Shown piece after piece: positions 31,283 to 39,673 of a stretch of 64,000 nt of DNA; position 1 is the stretch's first letter; every line of letters starts with the position of its first letter. The position numbers and the translations under genes were made by a program. The stretch spans positions 2,170,001 through 2,234,000 of the forward strand of contig NZ_CP066831.1 in assembly GCF_016598615.1 (NCBI RefSeq), given 5' to 3'. The notes beneath the pieces were generated by a model, which had not been told where the DNA came from, ran no database searches, and saw nothing but the letters and a program-made list of their open reading frames with translations. The DNA comes from Streptomyces liliifuscus. GTDB lineage: Bacteria; Actinomycetota; Actinomycetes; Streptomycetales; Streptomycetaceae.

Positions 31283-32170
31283 ATGACTGCGATGCAGCTC
31301 GGGCTCATCGGCCTCGGCAAGATGGGCGGCAACATGCGCGAGCGGATCCGCCGCGCGGGCCACACCGTGATCGGCTACGACCGCAACCCGGACCTCTCCG
31401 ACGTCAGTGGCCTGACCGAACTGGTCGGCAAGCTCGAAGGCCCGCGTGTGGTCTGGGTGATGGTCCCGGCCGGGGCCCCCACCCAGGGCGTCATCGACGA
31501 GCTCGGGGACCTGCTGGAGCCGGGCGACACCGTCGTCGACGGCGGCAACTCCCGCTGGACGGACGACGAGAAGCACGCCGAGGAGCTGGCGGCCAAGGGC
31601 ATCGGCTTCGTGGACGCCGGTGTCTCGGGCGGCGTCTGGGGCCTGCAGAACGGCTACGCCCTGATGGTCGGCGGCGACGCCGAGCACATCGCCAAGGTCC
31701 AGCCGATCTTCGACGCGCTCAAGCCGGAGGGCGACGCCGGGTTCGTCCACGCGGGCAAGGTGGGCGCCGGCCACTTCTCGAAGATGGTCCACAACGGCAT
31801 CGAGTACGCCATGATGCAGGCCTATGCCGAGGGCTGGGAGCTGCTCGAAGCGGTGCACTCCGTCACGGATGTGCGCGAGGTGTTCCGCTCCTGGCAGGAG
31901 GGCACGGTCATCCGTTCCTGGCTGCTCGACCTCGCGGTCAACGCGCTGGACGAGGACGAGCACCTGCAGCAGCTCCGCGGCTACGCGGAGGACTCCGGCG
32001 AGGGCCGCTGGACCGTCGAGGCGGCCATCGACAACGCCGTGCCGCTGCCCGCCATCACGGCCTCCCTCTTCGCCCGGTTCGCGTCCCGGCAGGACGACTC
32101 GCCGCAGATGAAGATGGTCGCGGCGCTGCGCAACCAGTTCGGCGGCCACGCCGTCGAGTCCGCGAAGTAG
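31283..32170 (+). CDS. gnd: 6-phosphogluconate dehydrogenase, decarboxylating (short form)
   Basis: Converts 6-phosphogluconate to ribulose-5-phosphate and CO2. It has 295 aa, the short (GndA/YqeC-like) class, against about 470 for the E. coli type. Motifs: GLIGLGKMGGNM (Rossmann), VVDGGNSRWTDDEKHA, DAGVSGGVWGLQNGYALMVGG and the catalytic Lys in GAGHFSKMVHNGIEYAMMQA. The sequence after the Rossmann Gly motif has an Asp in IGYDRNP, which in this family suggests NAD rather than NADP preference (inference). It is 6 bp after pgi. Confidence 0.93.
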   Translation: MTAMQLGLIGLGKMGGNMRERIRRAGHTVIGYDRNPDLSDVSGLTELVGKLEGPRVVWVMVPAGAPTQGVIDELGDLLEPGDTVVDGGNSRWTDDEKHAEELAAKGIGFVDAGVSGGVWGLQNGYALMVGGDAEHIAKVQPIFDALKPEGDAGFVHAGKVGAGHFSKMVHNGIEYAMMQAYAEGWELLEAVHSVTDVREVFRSWQEGTVIRSWLLDLAVNALDEDEHLQQLRGYAEDSGEGRWTVEAAIDNAVPLPAITASLFARFASRQDDSPQMKMVAALRNQFGGHAVESAK

Positions 32171-32175
32171 GGGTC

Positions 32176-32769
32176 ATGGGCGACCTCCTTCTCGTCCGTC
32201 ACGGCGAGACCGAGTGGAGCAGGTCGGGCCGGCACACCAGCTGGACCGATCTGCCCCTCACCCCGCGCGGTGAGGAACAGGCCAAGTCCCTCGTCCCGCT
32301 GTTCGCCGGGCGGCACTTCGCGCTCGTGCTCACCAGTCCGCTCGCGCGGGCGATACGGACCGCGGAGCTGGCGGGGCTGACCGGGGCGGTGTCCGATCCG
32401 GACATGCACGAGTGGGACTACGGGGCGTACGAAGGTGTCGCCACCGTCGACATCCACCGGACTCGTCCCGACTGGTATCTGTGGAACGACGGGGTGCCGG
32501 CGGGGCCGGACGGGCATCCGGGCGAGTCCCCGGCCGAGGTGGGCGATCGGGCGGATCGTGTCCTGGCCCGGGCGGAGAAGTCGCTCGGCGACGGGGACGT
32601 GGTCCTTGTCGCCCATGCCCACTTCCTACGTGTCCTGACCGCGCGGCGGCTCGGGCTTTCCGCCGCGGACGGCCGCCTGTTCCAGCTCGGAACCGGCACG
32701 CTCAGCCGCCTCTCCACGGAACACGACCGCCCGGTCATCACGGAGTGGAACACCCTTCCACCGGGGTAG
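32176..32769 (+). CDS. Histidine phosphatase family protein (phosphoglycerate mutase-like)
   Basis: Branch-1 histidine phosphatase of 197 aa. The catalytic motif is LLVRHGETEWS (phospho-His near residue 9). The conserved Arg is in TSPLARAIRTAELAG, the Glu in EWDYGAYEG, and the second His in VLVAHAHFLRVLTARRLG. It starts 5 bp after gnd and closes the pentose-phosphate operon, so a sugar phosphate is a reasonable substrate guess. It lacks the extended features of true phosphoglycerate mutases. Confidence 0.9.
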   Translation: MGDLLLVRHGETEWSRSGRHTSWTDLPLTPRGEEQAKSLVPLFAGRHFALVLTSPLARAIRTAELAGLTGAVSDPDMHEWDYGAYEGVATVDIHRTRPDWYLWNDGVPAGPDGHPGESPAEVGDRADRVLARAEKSLGDGDVVLVAHAHFLRVLTARRLGLSAADGRLFQLGTGTLSRLSTEHDRPVITEWNTLPPG

Positions 32770-32775
32770 TTCTCC

Positions 32776-32978
32776 TCGCCCCCGCCGCCCCTACCCATTC
32801 CCGTCCCTTACTCAGGGGCTCCGCCCCCGAACCCCCAAAAAGTTGCGCAGTTCCCCGCGCCCCTAAAAAGGGGCGCGGGGAACTGCGCAGTCTTTTAGCC
32901 TCTCCGGCGTTTGAGGAGCGGGGGTTCGGGGGCTGGCCCCCGAAAAGGGACGGGAATGGGTAGGGGCGGCGGGGGCGA
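32776..32978. repeat. Large composite palindromic repeat, copy 2 (convergent intergenic region)
   Basis: The outer arms of about 34 bp include CGCCGCCCCTACCCATTCCC and its complement. They enclose a perfect inner hairpin whose left arm is GCGCAGTTCCCCGCGCCCCT. A third partial arm, GGGGCTCCGCCCCCGAACCC, pairs with GGGTTCGGGGGCTGGCCCC. It lies between the converging operon end and the hypothetical gene at 32984. Nearly the same 200-bp structure recurs at 41038-41244. Confidence 0.88.
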
Positions 32979-32983
32979 AAAAC

Positions 32984-33946
32984 TCACGCTCGGTGTTTCG
33001 GGTTGTTGTGCCACCGAGTGATCTGTTTTTCAGGGTCGCCCGTGTAGGACCACGGCGTCCGCGTGGCACGCCGCCCGAGGAGTCGAAACAGCGAGGCGGT
33101 GATGTCCGGCACCCCGGCATGACACGCGGCATGCGTGAGGTGGTTGAGCTGGTGCACTTCCCCCGGCTCGACGGGAGCGTCGGAGCGCCCGGTGATCCAC
33201 CGCTGCCAGGTACGCCGCACATCACTGACGGCCCCGTCATGGTTCCAGTGCTGACTGACCCCGGTCAGAGACCCCTGCTGCCCCTTGGCCCCCTCAAGGA
33301 TGTACCGGTACTCCTCCACCCGTGCGAACTGCACGAGAACCGGCAGCGCACACCCCGGCGGAGCCACACCGGCCGCGTCGCGGGCGAAGTCGTACATCAC
33401 GCCGTGCGTACCGTGCCAGCGCGCCGAGTAGTAGTGCAGCACCTGGAGATGGCCCTCCACGCTGTACGGATCGCGTGCGTGCAACTCGTCCCACCAGCGC
33501 CCCAGTTCCTGGCGGCGCACCCCGGTGGGATAGAGCCGAGCGACGGCGATGAGCGAGATCCACGGAGTGGGGTCGTCGACGTACGCCTCGGCGGCCTGGA
33601 GACAGGCCATGACCGCGCCGTCGACGCGGTTGAGGTCGATGGGCACTCCCCGGCCCGCGGCGATCGCCAGGTTGAAGGCCCGTGCCGTCTCGGTCGCGGC
33701 CCGCAGCACCAGCGCGTCCCCGCTGTGGGGCTCGGCGGCCAGCCAGGACTCGGCCGTCGAGGTGCTCGCGCAGGCCTGCGCGAGGAGCCGCATCCGATGG
33801 CCCCTCGCAAGCCACGCGGGGCCGGTGGTCCGCAGCAGTTCCCGAAGGCCCTGCCAGCGGCCGATGACGATGTCCTGTTTGGCGGAGGTGAGGGGCGCGT
33901 CCCCGCAGTCGGGGTCGAATTCGGGCTTGAAGCGGTCTCTCGCCAT
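32984..33946 (-). CDS. Hypothetical protein, helix-rich
   Basis: Unrecognised soluble protein of 320 aa. It is Trp/His/Arg-rich and looks mostly alpha-helical, with repeat-like helix pairs such as GRWQGLRELLRTTGPAWLAR and ALVLRAATETARAFNLAIAA that recall TPR-type solenoids. It has no signal peptide or membrane helix. ATG 33946 follows AGAGGGG at 5 nt. It begins 11 bp after the APC permease stop, so the two are probably one transcript. Function unknown. Confidence 0.8.
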   Translation of the reverse strand: MARDRFKPEFDPDCGDAPLTSAKQDIVIGRWQGLRELLRTTGPAWLARGHRMRLLAQACASTSTAESWLAAEPHSGDALVLRAATETARAFNLAIAAGRGVPIDLNRVDGAVMACLQAAEAYVDDPTPWISLIAVARLYPTGVRRQELGRWWDELHARDPYSVEGHLQVLHYYSARWHGTHGVMYDFARDAAGVAPPGCALPVLVQFARVEEYRYILEGAKGQQGSLTGVSQHWNHDGAVSDVRRTWQRWITGRSDAPVEPGEVHQLNHLTHAACHAGVPDITASLFRLLGRRATRTPWSYTGDPEKQITRWHNNPKHRA

Positions 33947-33957
33947 CGGGGCCCCTC

Positions 33958-35439
33958 TCAGAAGTCGGTGGGGAGACCCTCGTGGACGCGGGAACGTTCC
34001 GCCTCGGCGGCCGTGTAGCCGTCGGGGATGTAGTCCGTCTCGACGACGTCGCTGGCGTCCAGGTTCGCCGGGCGGTAGTAGTCGCTGCCCTGGCGCCAGT
34101 ACCAGAGCATGGGGACGAGTCCGACGGCCAGACCGCCGATGCCGATGCCGATCGAGGCGTTGCTCAGGTCGCTCAGTGACTCGATGAAGATCCAGAACAT
34201 GAACAGGGCTCCGAGGAACGGCCACAGCCCGCCGAAGAGGAAGTTGGACGGAGACTTCAGCAGCATCTTGCGGTAGGCGACGACGACCGCGAGACCCGCG
34301 AGGCCGTAATAGACGGCGATCTGGAGGCCGATCGCGGCGATGGCGTTCTCCAGGATGTCGCCGACGCTGCCGAGGGCGTTGGACGCCACGAGCATCAGCA
34401 GCGCCACCGTGCCGACCACGCTGATGGCGACGTACGGCGTGTTCCAGGTGCGGTGCACCTTGCCCAGGGCGCTGGGCATCGTGTGGTCGCGGCCCATCGC
34501 GAACAGCGAGCGCGTGACCTGGATGAGTGTGGTCTCCAGGGTGGCGATGGTGGACAGCATCACGGAGACGATCAGCAGCTTGCCGCCCCAGCCCGGCCAG
34601 ATCTCCTCGCCGAGCACCGCGAGGACGTTGGCGTCGTTCTCCTGGATCTGCTGCGAGGAGAGGATGACGTTCACCGCGATGGTGAAGGCCTCGAAGAGGA
34701 GGAAGACGATGCCCACGCCGATCAGGCCCGCGAGGCCCGTGGTGCGGCGGCTGTCCTTGGTCTCCTCGCTGAGGTTGGAGGTGACGTCCCACCCCCAGTA
34801 GTAGAAGGCGGCGATGAGGGCGCCGGACGCGAAGCCGCTCACCCCGTCGAAGTGGCTGAAGCCGAGCCAGGACCAGTCGAAGGGCCGGGCGTTGTCGGTG
34901 TGGAGCACGGCGCCGACGGCGAAGAGGGCCAGGATGGCGAGCTCGACACCGGACATGATCAGCTGGGCGCGGACGGTGAGCCGGGCGCCGCCCAGCACGA
35001 CGAGCAGCATGGCGACGAACCAGGCCGCGCCGACCAGGGTGGCCAGGGCCGTGTTGTCCGCGAGTCCCTCGTCGAAGAGGGACAGCGTCATCGAACCGGC
35101 GGGCAGCGAACCGGCGACCATGAAGATGGTGGCCGAGACGACCAGCGCCCAGCCGCTGATGAAGCCGAGGAAGGGGTGGAGCGTGCGGCCGACCCAGGAA
35201 TAGCTGGCGCCCGCGTTGGTGTCGATCCGGCTGAGATAGCTGAAGGCCAGGGCTATGCCCAGCATGGGTATCGCGCAGTACAGCAGCGCGGCGGGGCTTG
35301 CCAGACCCACCGCGCCGACGAGGACCGCGGTGGTCGCGGCGAGCGAGTACGCCGGGGCACTGCCGGCGACCGCCATCACAACCGTGTCGAACGTGCCGAG
35401 GACATTGGCCTGGAGCCCTCTGCCCCTGTTGTTGCCCAT
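33958..35439 (-). CDS. APC-superfamily amino acid permease
   Basis: Proton-coupled amino acid or amine transporter of 493 aa with about 12 membrane helices. Family marks are DTVVMAVAGSAPAYSLAATT in helix 1, SYLSRIDTNAGASYSWVGRT in helices 2-3, and AFYYWGWDVTSNLSEETKDS in helix 6 with its loop. I chose ATG 35439 (MGNNRGRGLQANVLG); the 55 upstream in-frame residues are Arg/Pro/Ser-rich and unlike the family. A promoter is predicted 130 bp upstream. The downstream hypothetical gene shares the transcript. Substrate not assignable. Confidence 0.9.
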   Translation of the reverse strand: MGNNRGRGLQANVLGTFDTVVMAVAGSAPAYSLAATTAVLVGAVGLASPAALLYCAIPMLGIALAFSYLSRIDTNAGASYSWVGRTLHPFLGFISGWALVVSATIFMVAGSLPAGSMTLSLFDEGLADNTALATLVGAAWFVAMLLVVLGGARLTVRAQLIMSGVELAILALFAVGAVLHTDNARPFDWSWLGFSHFDGVSGFASGALIAAFYYWGWDVTSNLSEETKDSRRTTGLAGLIGVGIVFLLFEAFTIAVNVILSSQQIQENDANVLAVLGEEIWPGWGGKLLIVSVMLSTIATLETTLIQVTRSLFAMGRDHTMPSALGKVHRTWNTPYVAISVVGTVALLMLVASNALGSVGDILENAIAAIGLQIAVYYGLAGLAVVVAYRKMLLKSPSNFLFGGLWPFLGALFMFWIFIESLSDLSNASIGIGIGGLAVGLVPMLWYWRQGSDYYRPANLDASDVVETDYIPDGYTAAEAERSRVHEGLPTDF

Positions 35440-35570
35440 GGATGCGCTGCTTTCCGTCCTGCACGAAGTGCGGTCGGGCATGCCCGACCGTGCCAGGTGT
35501 AAGTGGGAGGTGTGGCCGATTCCGTGCAGCCGTGGTGGTGGTCGGCGGACGGTCGCTCCGTAGTGGAGTG

Positions 35571-35598
35571 ATGATAGCGGCGGCTCTTGAGGTTTCAA
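35571..35598 (-). promoter_or_regulatory. Predicted promoter of the APC permease gene
   Basis: On the minus strand TTGAAA (35598-35593) and TATCAT (35576-35571) are separated by 16 bp, giving a leader of about 125 nt before ATG 35439. An upstream TTGACA (35604-35599) is too far for normal spacing. The rest of the 301-bp gap holds the terminator below and nothing else I can support. Confidence 0.45.
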
Positions 35599-35663
35599 TG
35601 TCAACTCGTGGGTAATGTCCGCCTGCTTGCATACCGCCGATCTCCGGTGCTAGGGCACGCCGC

Positions 35664-35693
35664 AGGCCGGGCCCTGGCAATCGGGCCCGGCCT
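35664..35693 (-). terminator. Hairpin terminator after the QuiC-type gene
   Basis: AGGCCGGGCCC and GGGCCCGGCCT form a perfect 11-bp stem with an 8-nt loop about 50 bp past the stop of the minus-strand dehydratase gene. Confidence 0.75.
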
Positions 35694-35740
35694 GGCGGAG
35701 GTTGAGAGTCCGGTAAGAGAGATGCTCCCCCGGTGCGGGG

Positions 35741-37537
35741 TCAGCGCACCGGTCGCCTTACGTGCTGGGCGGCCAGCCGTACAGGGGCGTTCTGCGCGCC
35801 GTAGCCGCGGTGGCCCGCGTCGCGCTGGACCAGCTCGAAGAAGACGCGGCCGACCGTCTCCGTGTAGCAGTGGCGGAAGGCGCCGTCCGCGTCCCGGTCG
35901 TAGAGGATGCCGAGTTCGCGGTACGCCTCCAGCTCGCCGTCGGCCAGCTCGTACTTGGCCGCGAGGTCGTCGTAGTAGTTCGCGGGGATCGGCAGCGGGC
36001 GGCCGCCCGCGTCCCGGAACCGGCGGGCCGCGGTGACGATGTCGTCGGTCGCGAGGGCGATGTGCTGGGCTCGGCCGCCCTCGTCGGCGCTCGGGGCCGC
36101 ACCGACACCGAGGGCGATCCGCACACTTCCGTCGGCGTTGGTGACGGCACGGCTGCGCAGCAGTCCGTACGGGTCGGCGACGTCCACGCTCTCCTGCGCG
36201 CCGAGCCCGAGGACACTGTGATGGAAGAGGGCCGCCTCGTCGAACTGGTGCCAGGGCTGGGTGAGGGCCAGGTGGTCGATGCGGTGTACGCCCCCGGCGA
36301 CGGGCGGCTTGTGTGCGACGGGCTCGAAGTCGCCGGTCCAGCTGGGCAGACCGGGGCGGTCCGTGGCGCAGAAGAAGAGTTCCGTGCCGTCGGGTGCGGC
36401 GACCGCGTCCAGCGGGGCGTCCTCGGGGGCGCGCCGACGCGGCAGCACGGGAGCGAGCAGGGCCTCGGCCCGCCGGGCCGCGCCCGCCGGATCCGGGGAC
36501 TCCAGACCGACGGCGGCCAGCTGGGTACCGTCCCGCCGAGCGGCCGGACCCGTGTTGAGCAGCAGCCGGGCCTCGCCCTGCTGCCACAGGTCGACCGGCT
36601 TGCTGCGGTGCCGGGCCGTGCGGGCGAAGCCGAGCGCTTCGAGGATCTCCGACAGTGGTTCGACGTCGGGGGTGACCAGTTCGGCGAAGGCGATTCCGGT
36701 CGGTACGACGGGTGCGGGCGGCTCGGTGAGGCCGACGCTCTCCTGGAGCACGAGCAGCGAACGCAACGCGTCGACAGCGGTGGGCCCGGCCTCCGCCTGC
36801 CGGAACACGTCGTTGAACACCTCCAGCGAGAGCGGCCCTTCGTAGCCGGCACGCATCACATGCCCGACGAGCCCGGCGACGTCGAAGCCGCCCTGCCCGG
36901 GGAAGCAGCGGTAGTGGCGGCTCCACTGCAGCACGTCCATCGCCATCAGCGGCGCGTCGGCCAGCTGCAGGAAGAAGATCTTCTCCCCGGGGATGTCCTC
37001 GATGCCCTTGGGGTCGGACCCGCGGGCCAGGATGTGAAAACTGTCCAGGCACGTCCCGAGCGCGGGATGGTCGGCGGCCTCGACGATGCGCCAGGCATGG
37101 TCGTACGTGCTGACGTGGCGGCCCCATGCCAACGCCTCGTACGCGACGCGGATGCCGAACCCCTCGGCCAGTTCGGCGAGCCGCCGCAACTGGAACGCGG
37201 CGAGCGCGTCGTCGTCCTCGGCAAGCGGCGACACACTGGAGCACACGAGCACGGTGTCCGCCCCGAGCCGCTCCATCAGCCGGAACTTGTGCTCGGCCCG
37301 CCGCAGGTTCCGCCCGAACTCCTCCGCCGGCACCGCCTCGATGTCACGCATCGGCTGGTAGAGATCGATACTCAGCCCGAGATCGGCACAGCGGGCCCGC
37401 ACTTCCTCGGGCGTGAGGGGGCTGGCGAGCAGGTCGTTCTCGAAGATCTCGACCCCGTCGAACCCCGCCCGCGCCGCGGCCGTGAGCTTCTCGGTAAGGG
37501 CCCCACTGAGAGAGACGGTGGCAATGGACGTACGCAC
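35741..37537 (-). CDS. 3-dehydroshikimate dehydratase, QuiC1-type two-domain fusion
   Basis: Converts 3-dehydroshikimate to protocatechuate in quinate/shikimate catabolism. It has 598 aa, matching the two-domain QuiC1 class (about 600-640). The N-terminal half is an AP-endonuclease-2/xylose-isomerase-like TIM barrel (SIATVSLSGALTEKL, YEALAWGRHVSTYDHAW, GTCLDSFHILARGSDP, PLSLEVFNDVFR). The C-terminal half is a 4-hydroxyphenylpyruvate-dioxygenase-like VOC domain (HRIDHLALTQPWHQFDEAAL, HIALATDDIV, FFELVQRD), whose role in the fusion is unclear. GTG 37537 follows GGAGGAG at 7 nt; the longer in-frame extension runs through a direct repeat and is rejected. It is next to quinate/shikimate dehydrogenase. 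Confidence 0.88.
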   Translation of the reverse strand: MRTSIATVSLSGALTEKLTAAARAGFDGVEIFENDLLASPLTPEEVRARCADLGLSIDLYQPMRDIEAVPAEEFGRNLRRAEHKFRLMERLGADTVLVCSSVSPLAEDDDALAAFQLRRLAELAEGFGIRVAYEALAWGRHVSTYDHAWRIVEAADHPALGTCLDSFHILARGSDPKGIEDIPGEKIFFLQLADAPLMAMDVLQWSRHYRCFPGQGGFDVAGLVGHVMRAGYEGPLSLEVFNDVFRQAEAGPTAVDALRSLLVLQESVGLTEPPAPVVPTGIAFAELVTPDVEPLSEILEALGFARTARHRSKPVDLWQQGEARLLLNTGPAARRDGTQLAAVGLESPDPAGAARRAEALLAPVLPRRRAPEDAPLDAVAAPDGTELFFCATDRPGLPSWTGDFEPVAHKPPVAGGVHRIDHLALTQPWHQFDEAALFHHSVLGLGAQESVDVADPYGLLRSRAVTNADGSVRIALGVGAAPSADEGGRAQHIALATDDIVTAARRFRDAGGRPLPIPANYYDDLAAKYELADGELEAYRELGILYDRDADGAFRHCYTETVGRVFFELVQRDAGHRGYGAQNAPVRLAAQHVRRPVR

Positions 37538-37541
37538 GTTG

Positions 37542-37628
37542 TTGCTCCTCCGGTTCCACTTCACAACACAGCCCGGGTCCTGCTCTTGCTCCTCCGGTTC
37601 CACTTCACGACACAGCTCGGGCTCTGCT
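37542..37628 (-). repeat. 44-bp direct repeat containing the ribosome site of the dehydratase gene
   Basis: Two near-identical 44-bp copies (37542-37585 and 37586-37628) lie directly before the GTG start. Both contain GTGGAACCGGAGGAGCAA, so the Shine-Dalgarno region is duplicated. Only the proximal copy is placed to serve GTG 37537. Confidence 0.85.
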
Positions 37629-37660
37629 TTTAAGGGGCGCGGGGAACTGCGCGACCAGCC
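37628..37660. repeat. Half-copy of the palindromic repeat family
   Basis: TTTTAAGGGGCGCGGGGAAC followed by TGCGCGACCAGCC matches one arm of the large palindromes, without its partner. Confidence 0.75.
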
Positions 37661-37715
37661 ACATGCGGCCCGCACCCGCCCCACAGCCCAAGCCACCCCA
37701 CCCCCAAAGGCGCCC

Positions 37716-38618
37716 TCAACTCCGCACCCCGGTGGCCCCGGCGGCACCAGTCACCCCGGCCAACTCCGCAATATCGGCCAACATCCGCGAAGCGTCCGGC
37801 TCCCGCCCCGTGAACAGCCGAAACGCGTCCGCGGCCTGAAAAACAGCCATCCCCCCGCCATCGAGAACCGCACACCCGACCCCCCGAGCGGCACGCAGCA
37901 ACTCGGTCTCCAACGGCCGGTACACCACCTCGGCGACCCACAACCCGGGATGCAACAACTCACCGGGAAGCGGCAGCCCGGGATGCGCGGCCATCCCCGT
38001 CGGCGTGGCATGCACGATGCCGTCCGCATCGCCGAGCAGCGCCGCCAACCGCTCCGGGCCCGCGGCAGCGGCCCGCCCCGCACCGAAGTGCCGGTTAAGC
38101 GAGGCGGCAAGGTCGGCCGACCGGTCCGGCAGGGCGTCCACGACGGTGACATGCCCGGCCCCGAGCGTGAGCATGGCGTGCGCGACGGCCGCCCCCGCTC
38201 CCCCGGCGCCCAACTGCACGACCCGCTCCAGCGGAGCATCCGGCAGTCCACGGGCGAACGAGGCGGCGAACCCGGTGACATCGGTGTTGTGCCCGACCGC
38301 ACGCCCACCGTCGAACACGACGGTGTTCACCGCACCGAGCGCCTCGGCCTGCGGCGCGAGCGCGTCCAGATGCTCGATGACGAGCTGCTTGCAGGGATGA
38401 GTGATGTTCAGCCCGTCGAACCCCAGGTCGCGGGCGGCGCGCATGAGGTCCCCCACCGCCTCGGGCCCGACACCGAGCGCGTCGATGTCGATCAGCCGGT
38501 ACAGATAGCGCAGGCCCTGCCGGTCGGCCTCCCGCTCGTGCAGTTCCGGGCTGAGCGACGGGCCGATCCCGGCGCCGATCAGTCCGACGAGATACGAGTC
38601 CTTGACCAGGGCGACCAC
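37716..38618 (-). CDS. Quinate/shikimate dehydrogenase (AroE-like)
   Basis: NAD(P)-dependent dehydrogenase of 300 aa. The substrate domain has GIGPSLSPELHEREADRQGL and NITHPCKQLV with the catalytic Lys; the second catalytic Asp is in GHNTDVTGF. The Rossmann motif is VQLGAGGAGAAVAHA. The HEREA insertion and YRLIDID segment match catabolic quinate/shikimate dehydrogenases such as the Corynebacterium enzyme better than biosynthetic AroE (from memory of the families). An acidic residue after the glycine motif (VVDALPDR) favours NAD. GTG 38618 follows GGAGGT at 5 nt. It is upstream of the dehydratase and probably co-transcribed. Confidence 0.88.
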   Translation of the reverse strand: MVALVKDSYLVGLIGAGIGPSLSPELHEREADRQGLRYLYRLIDIDALGVGPEAVGDLMRAARDLGFDGLNITHPCKQLVIEHLDALAPQAEALGAVNTVVFDGGRAVGHNTDVTGFAASFARGLPDAPLERVVQLGAGGAGAAVAHAMLTLGAGHVTVVDALPDRSADLAASLNRHFGAGRAAAAGPERLAALLGDADGIVHATPTGMAAHPGLPLPGELLHPGLWVAEVVYRPLETELLRAARGVGCAVLDGGGMAVFQAADAFRLFTGREPDASRMLADIAELAGVTGAAGATGVRS

Positions 38619-38640
38619 GAGGGACCTCCAGAGCGGCTCA

Positions 38641-38664
38641 CTAATGTACGAACTAGTACGTTAG
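38641..38664. promoter_or_regulatory. TetR-type palindromic operator
   Basis: The 24-bp sequence runs CTAATGTACGAA then CTAGTACGTTAG, with symmetric half-sites CTAA(T/C)GTAC. It lies between the divergent dehydrogenase (23 bp from its start) and the TetR gene, so it should be the operator for that regulator. Confidence 0.65.
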
Positions 38665-38774
38665 CTATACCAGCATCCGCGTGCCACGGGAAGGCCCGGC
38701 CGACAACCCGGAACCGCGTACGGGAGCCTGCTTCTAGAATCTCGGGCACACGCCCCTCGCCCGAAGGAAGCCCG

Positions 38775-39440
38775 ATGACCAGCGTCGAAGAACCGGCACG
38801 ACCGAACGGGCGCATCCGTGACGCCGCCCGCACCCAGGCCGAGATCCTCGACGTCGCCACGCACGAGTTCGCCAGGGCCGGCTACGACGGGGCCCGGGTC
38901 GACGAGATCGCCGCCCGCACCCGGACCACGAAGCGGATGATCTACTACTACTTCGGCGGCAAGGACCAGCTGTTCACCGCCGTGCTGGAGCGGGCGTACA
39001 CCGTCATCCGCCAGGCCGAGCAGGGGCTCGACGTGGAGCACCTGGACCCGGTCGCGGCGATCCGGCGGCTGGCCGAGCTGACCTTCGACCACCACGAGGC
39101 GCACCCCGACTTCATCCGCCTGGTCAGCATCGAGAACATCCACGGGGCCGAGCACGTCGCCGCCTCCGAGAAGCTTGGCAAGATCGGCTCGCCCGCCCTG
39201 GACGTGATCCGCCGCATCCTGGAGTCGGGGCAGGAGTCGGGCCTCTTCACGGCCGACGTGGACGCGGTCGACCTGCACGCGATGATCAGCTCGTTCTGCT
39301 TCTTCCGGGTCGCCAACCGGCACACCTTCGGGGCCCTGTTCGGCCGCGACCTGGTCGATCCCGCCCAGCGCGAGCACTACCGGAACATGCTGGGCGACAT
39401 GGTCATCGCCTATCTGACGGCGGACCGCTCGACGGACTGA
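38775..39440 (+). CDS. TetR/AcrR-family regulator
   Basis: DNA-binding repressor of 221 aa. The N-terminal HTH is AEILDVATHEFARAGYDGAR followed by VDEIAARTRTTKRMIYYYFG, ending GKDQLFTAVL. The C-terminal region is an all-helical ligand domain (DHHEAHPDFIRLVSIENIHG). ATG 38775 follows AAGGAAG. It is divergent from the quinate/shikimate genes and next to their transporter, so it most likely controls both using a pathway intermediate as inducer (inference). Confidence 0.92.
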   Translation: MTSVEEPARPNGRIRDAARTQAEILDVATHEFARAGYDGARVDEIAARTRTTKRMIYYYFGGKDQLFTAVLERAYTVIRQAEQGLDVEHLDPVAAIRRLAELTFDHHEAHPDFIRLVSIENIHGAEHVAASEKLGKIGSPALDVIRRILESGQESGLFTADVDAVDLHAMISSFCFFRVANRHTFGALFGRDLVDPAQREHYRNMLGDMVIAYLTADRSTD

Positions 39441-39502
39441 GGGCGCCGCCCGGTGCGGGCGGGACGCGGGCACGGCACCGCAAGATCCTTCGGCGCGACC
39501 TC

Positions 39503-39572
39503 TTGACACCCGGGAAACGTGAGCGCAACATCCGTAGCCAACCGCTACTAACTATCCAGTGGGTTAATTAGC
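39503..39572 (+). promoter_or_regulatory. Promoter and downstream operator-like repeat of the MHS transporter
   Basis: TTGACA (39503-39508) and CAACAT (39526-39531) are 17 bp apart. An imperfect inverted repeat, GCTACTAAC ... GTTAATTAGC (39544-39572), lies just after the expected start of transcription. The TAAC/GTTA half-sites resemble the CTAA/TTAG arms of the operator at 38641, suggesting the same regulator. Confidence 0.5.
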
Positions 39573-39673
39573 CGGGTAGCCCCCGGCGCGGCCGCCCCGT
39601 CACCCCAGGGATCCGGCACTTCTCCCCCTCCGCTCACTCCGCTTACGTTGGAGTTCCCCCGAAGGAGCAAGCC

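Noticed and set aside
35440..35604. N-terminal 55-residue extension of the APC permease
   Set aside because: Low-complexity Arg/Pro/Ser sequence overlapping the predicted promoter region; the transporter fold starts at MGNNRGRG.
37413..38774. Long upstream extension of the TetR gene frame
   Set aside because: It lies antisense to the dehydratase start and quinate/shikimate dehydrogenase; ATG 38775 with AAGGAAG starts the HTH domain normally.
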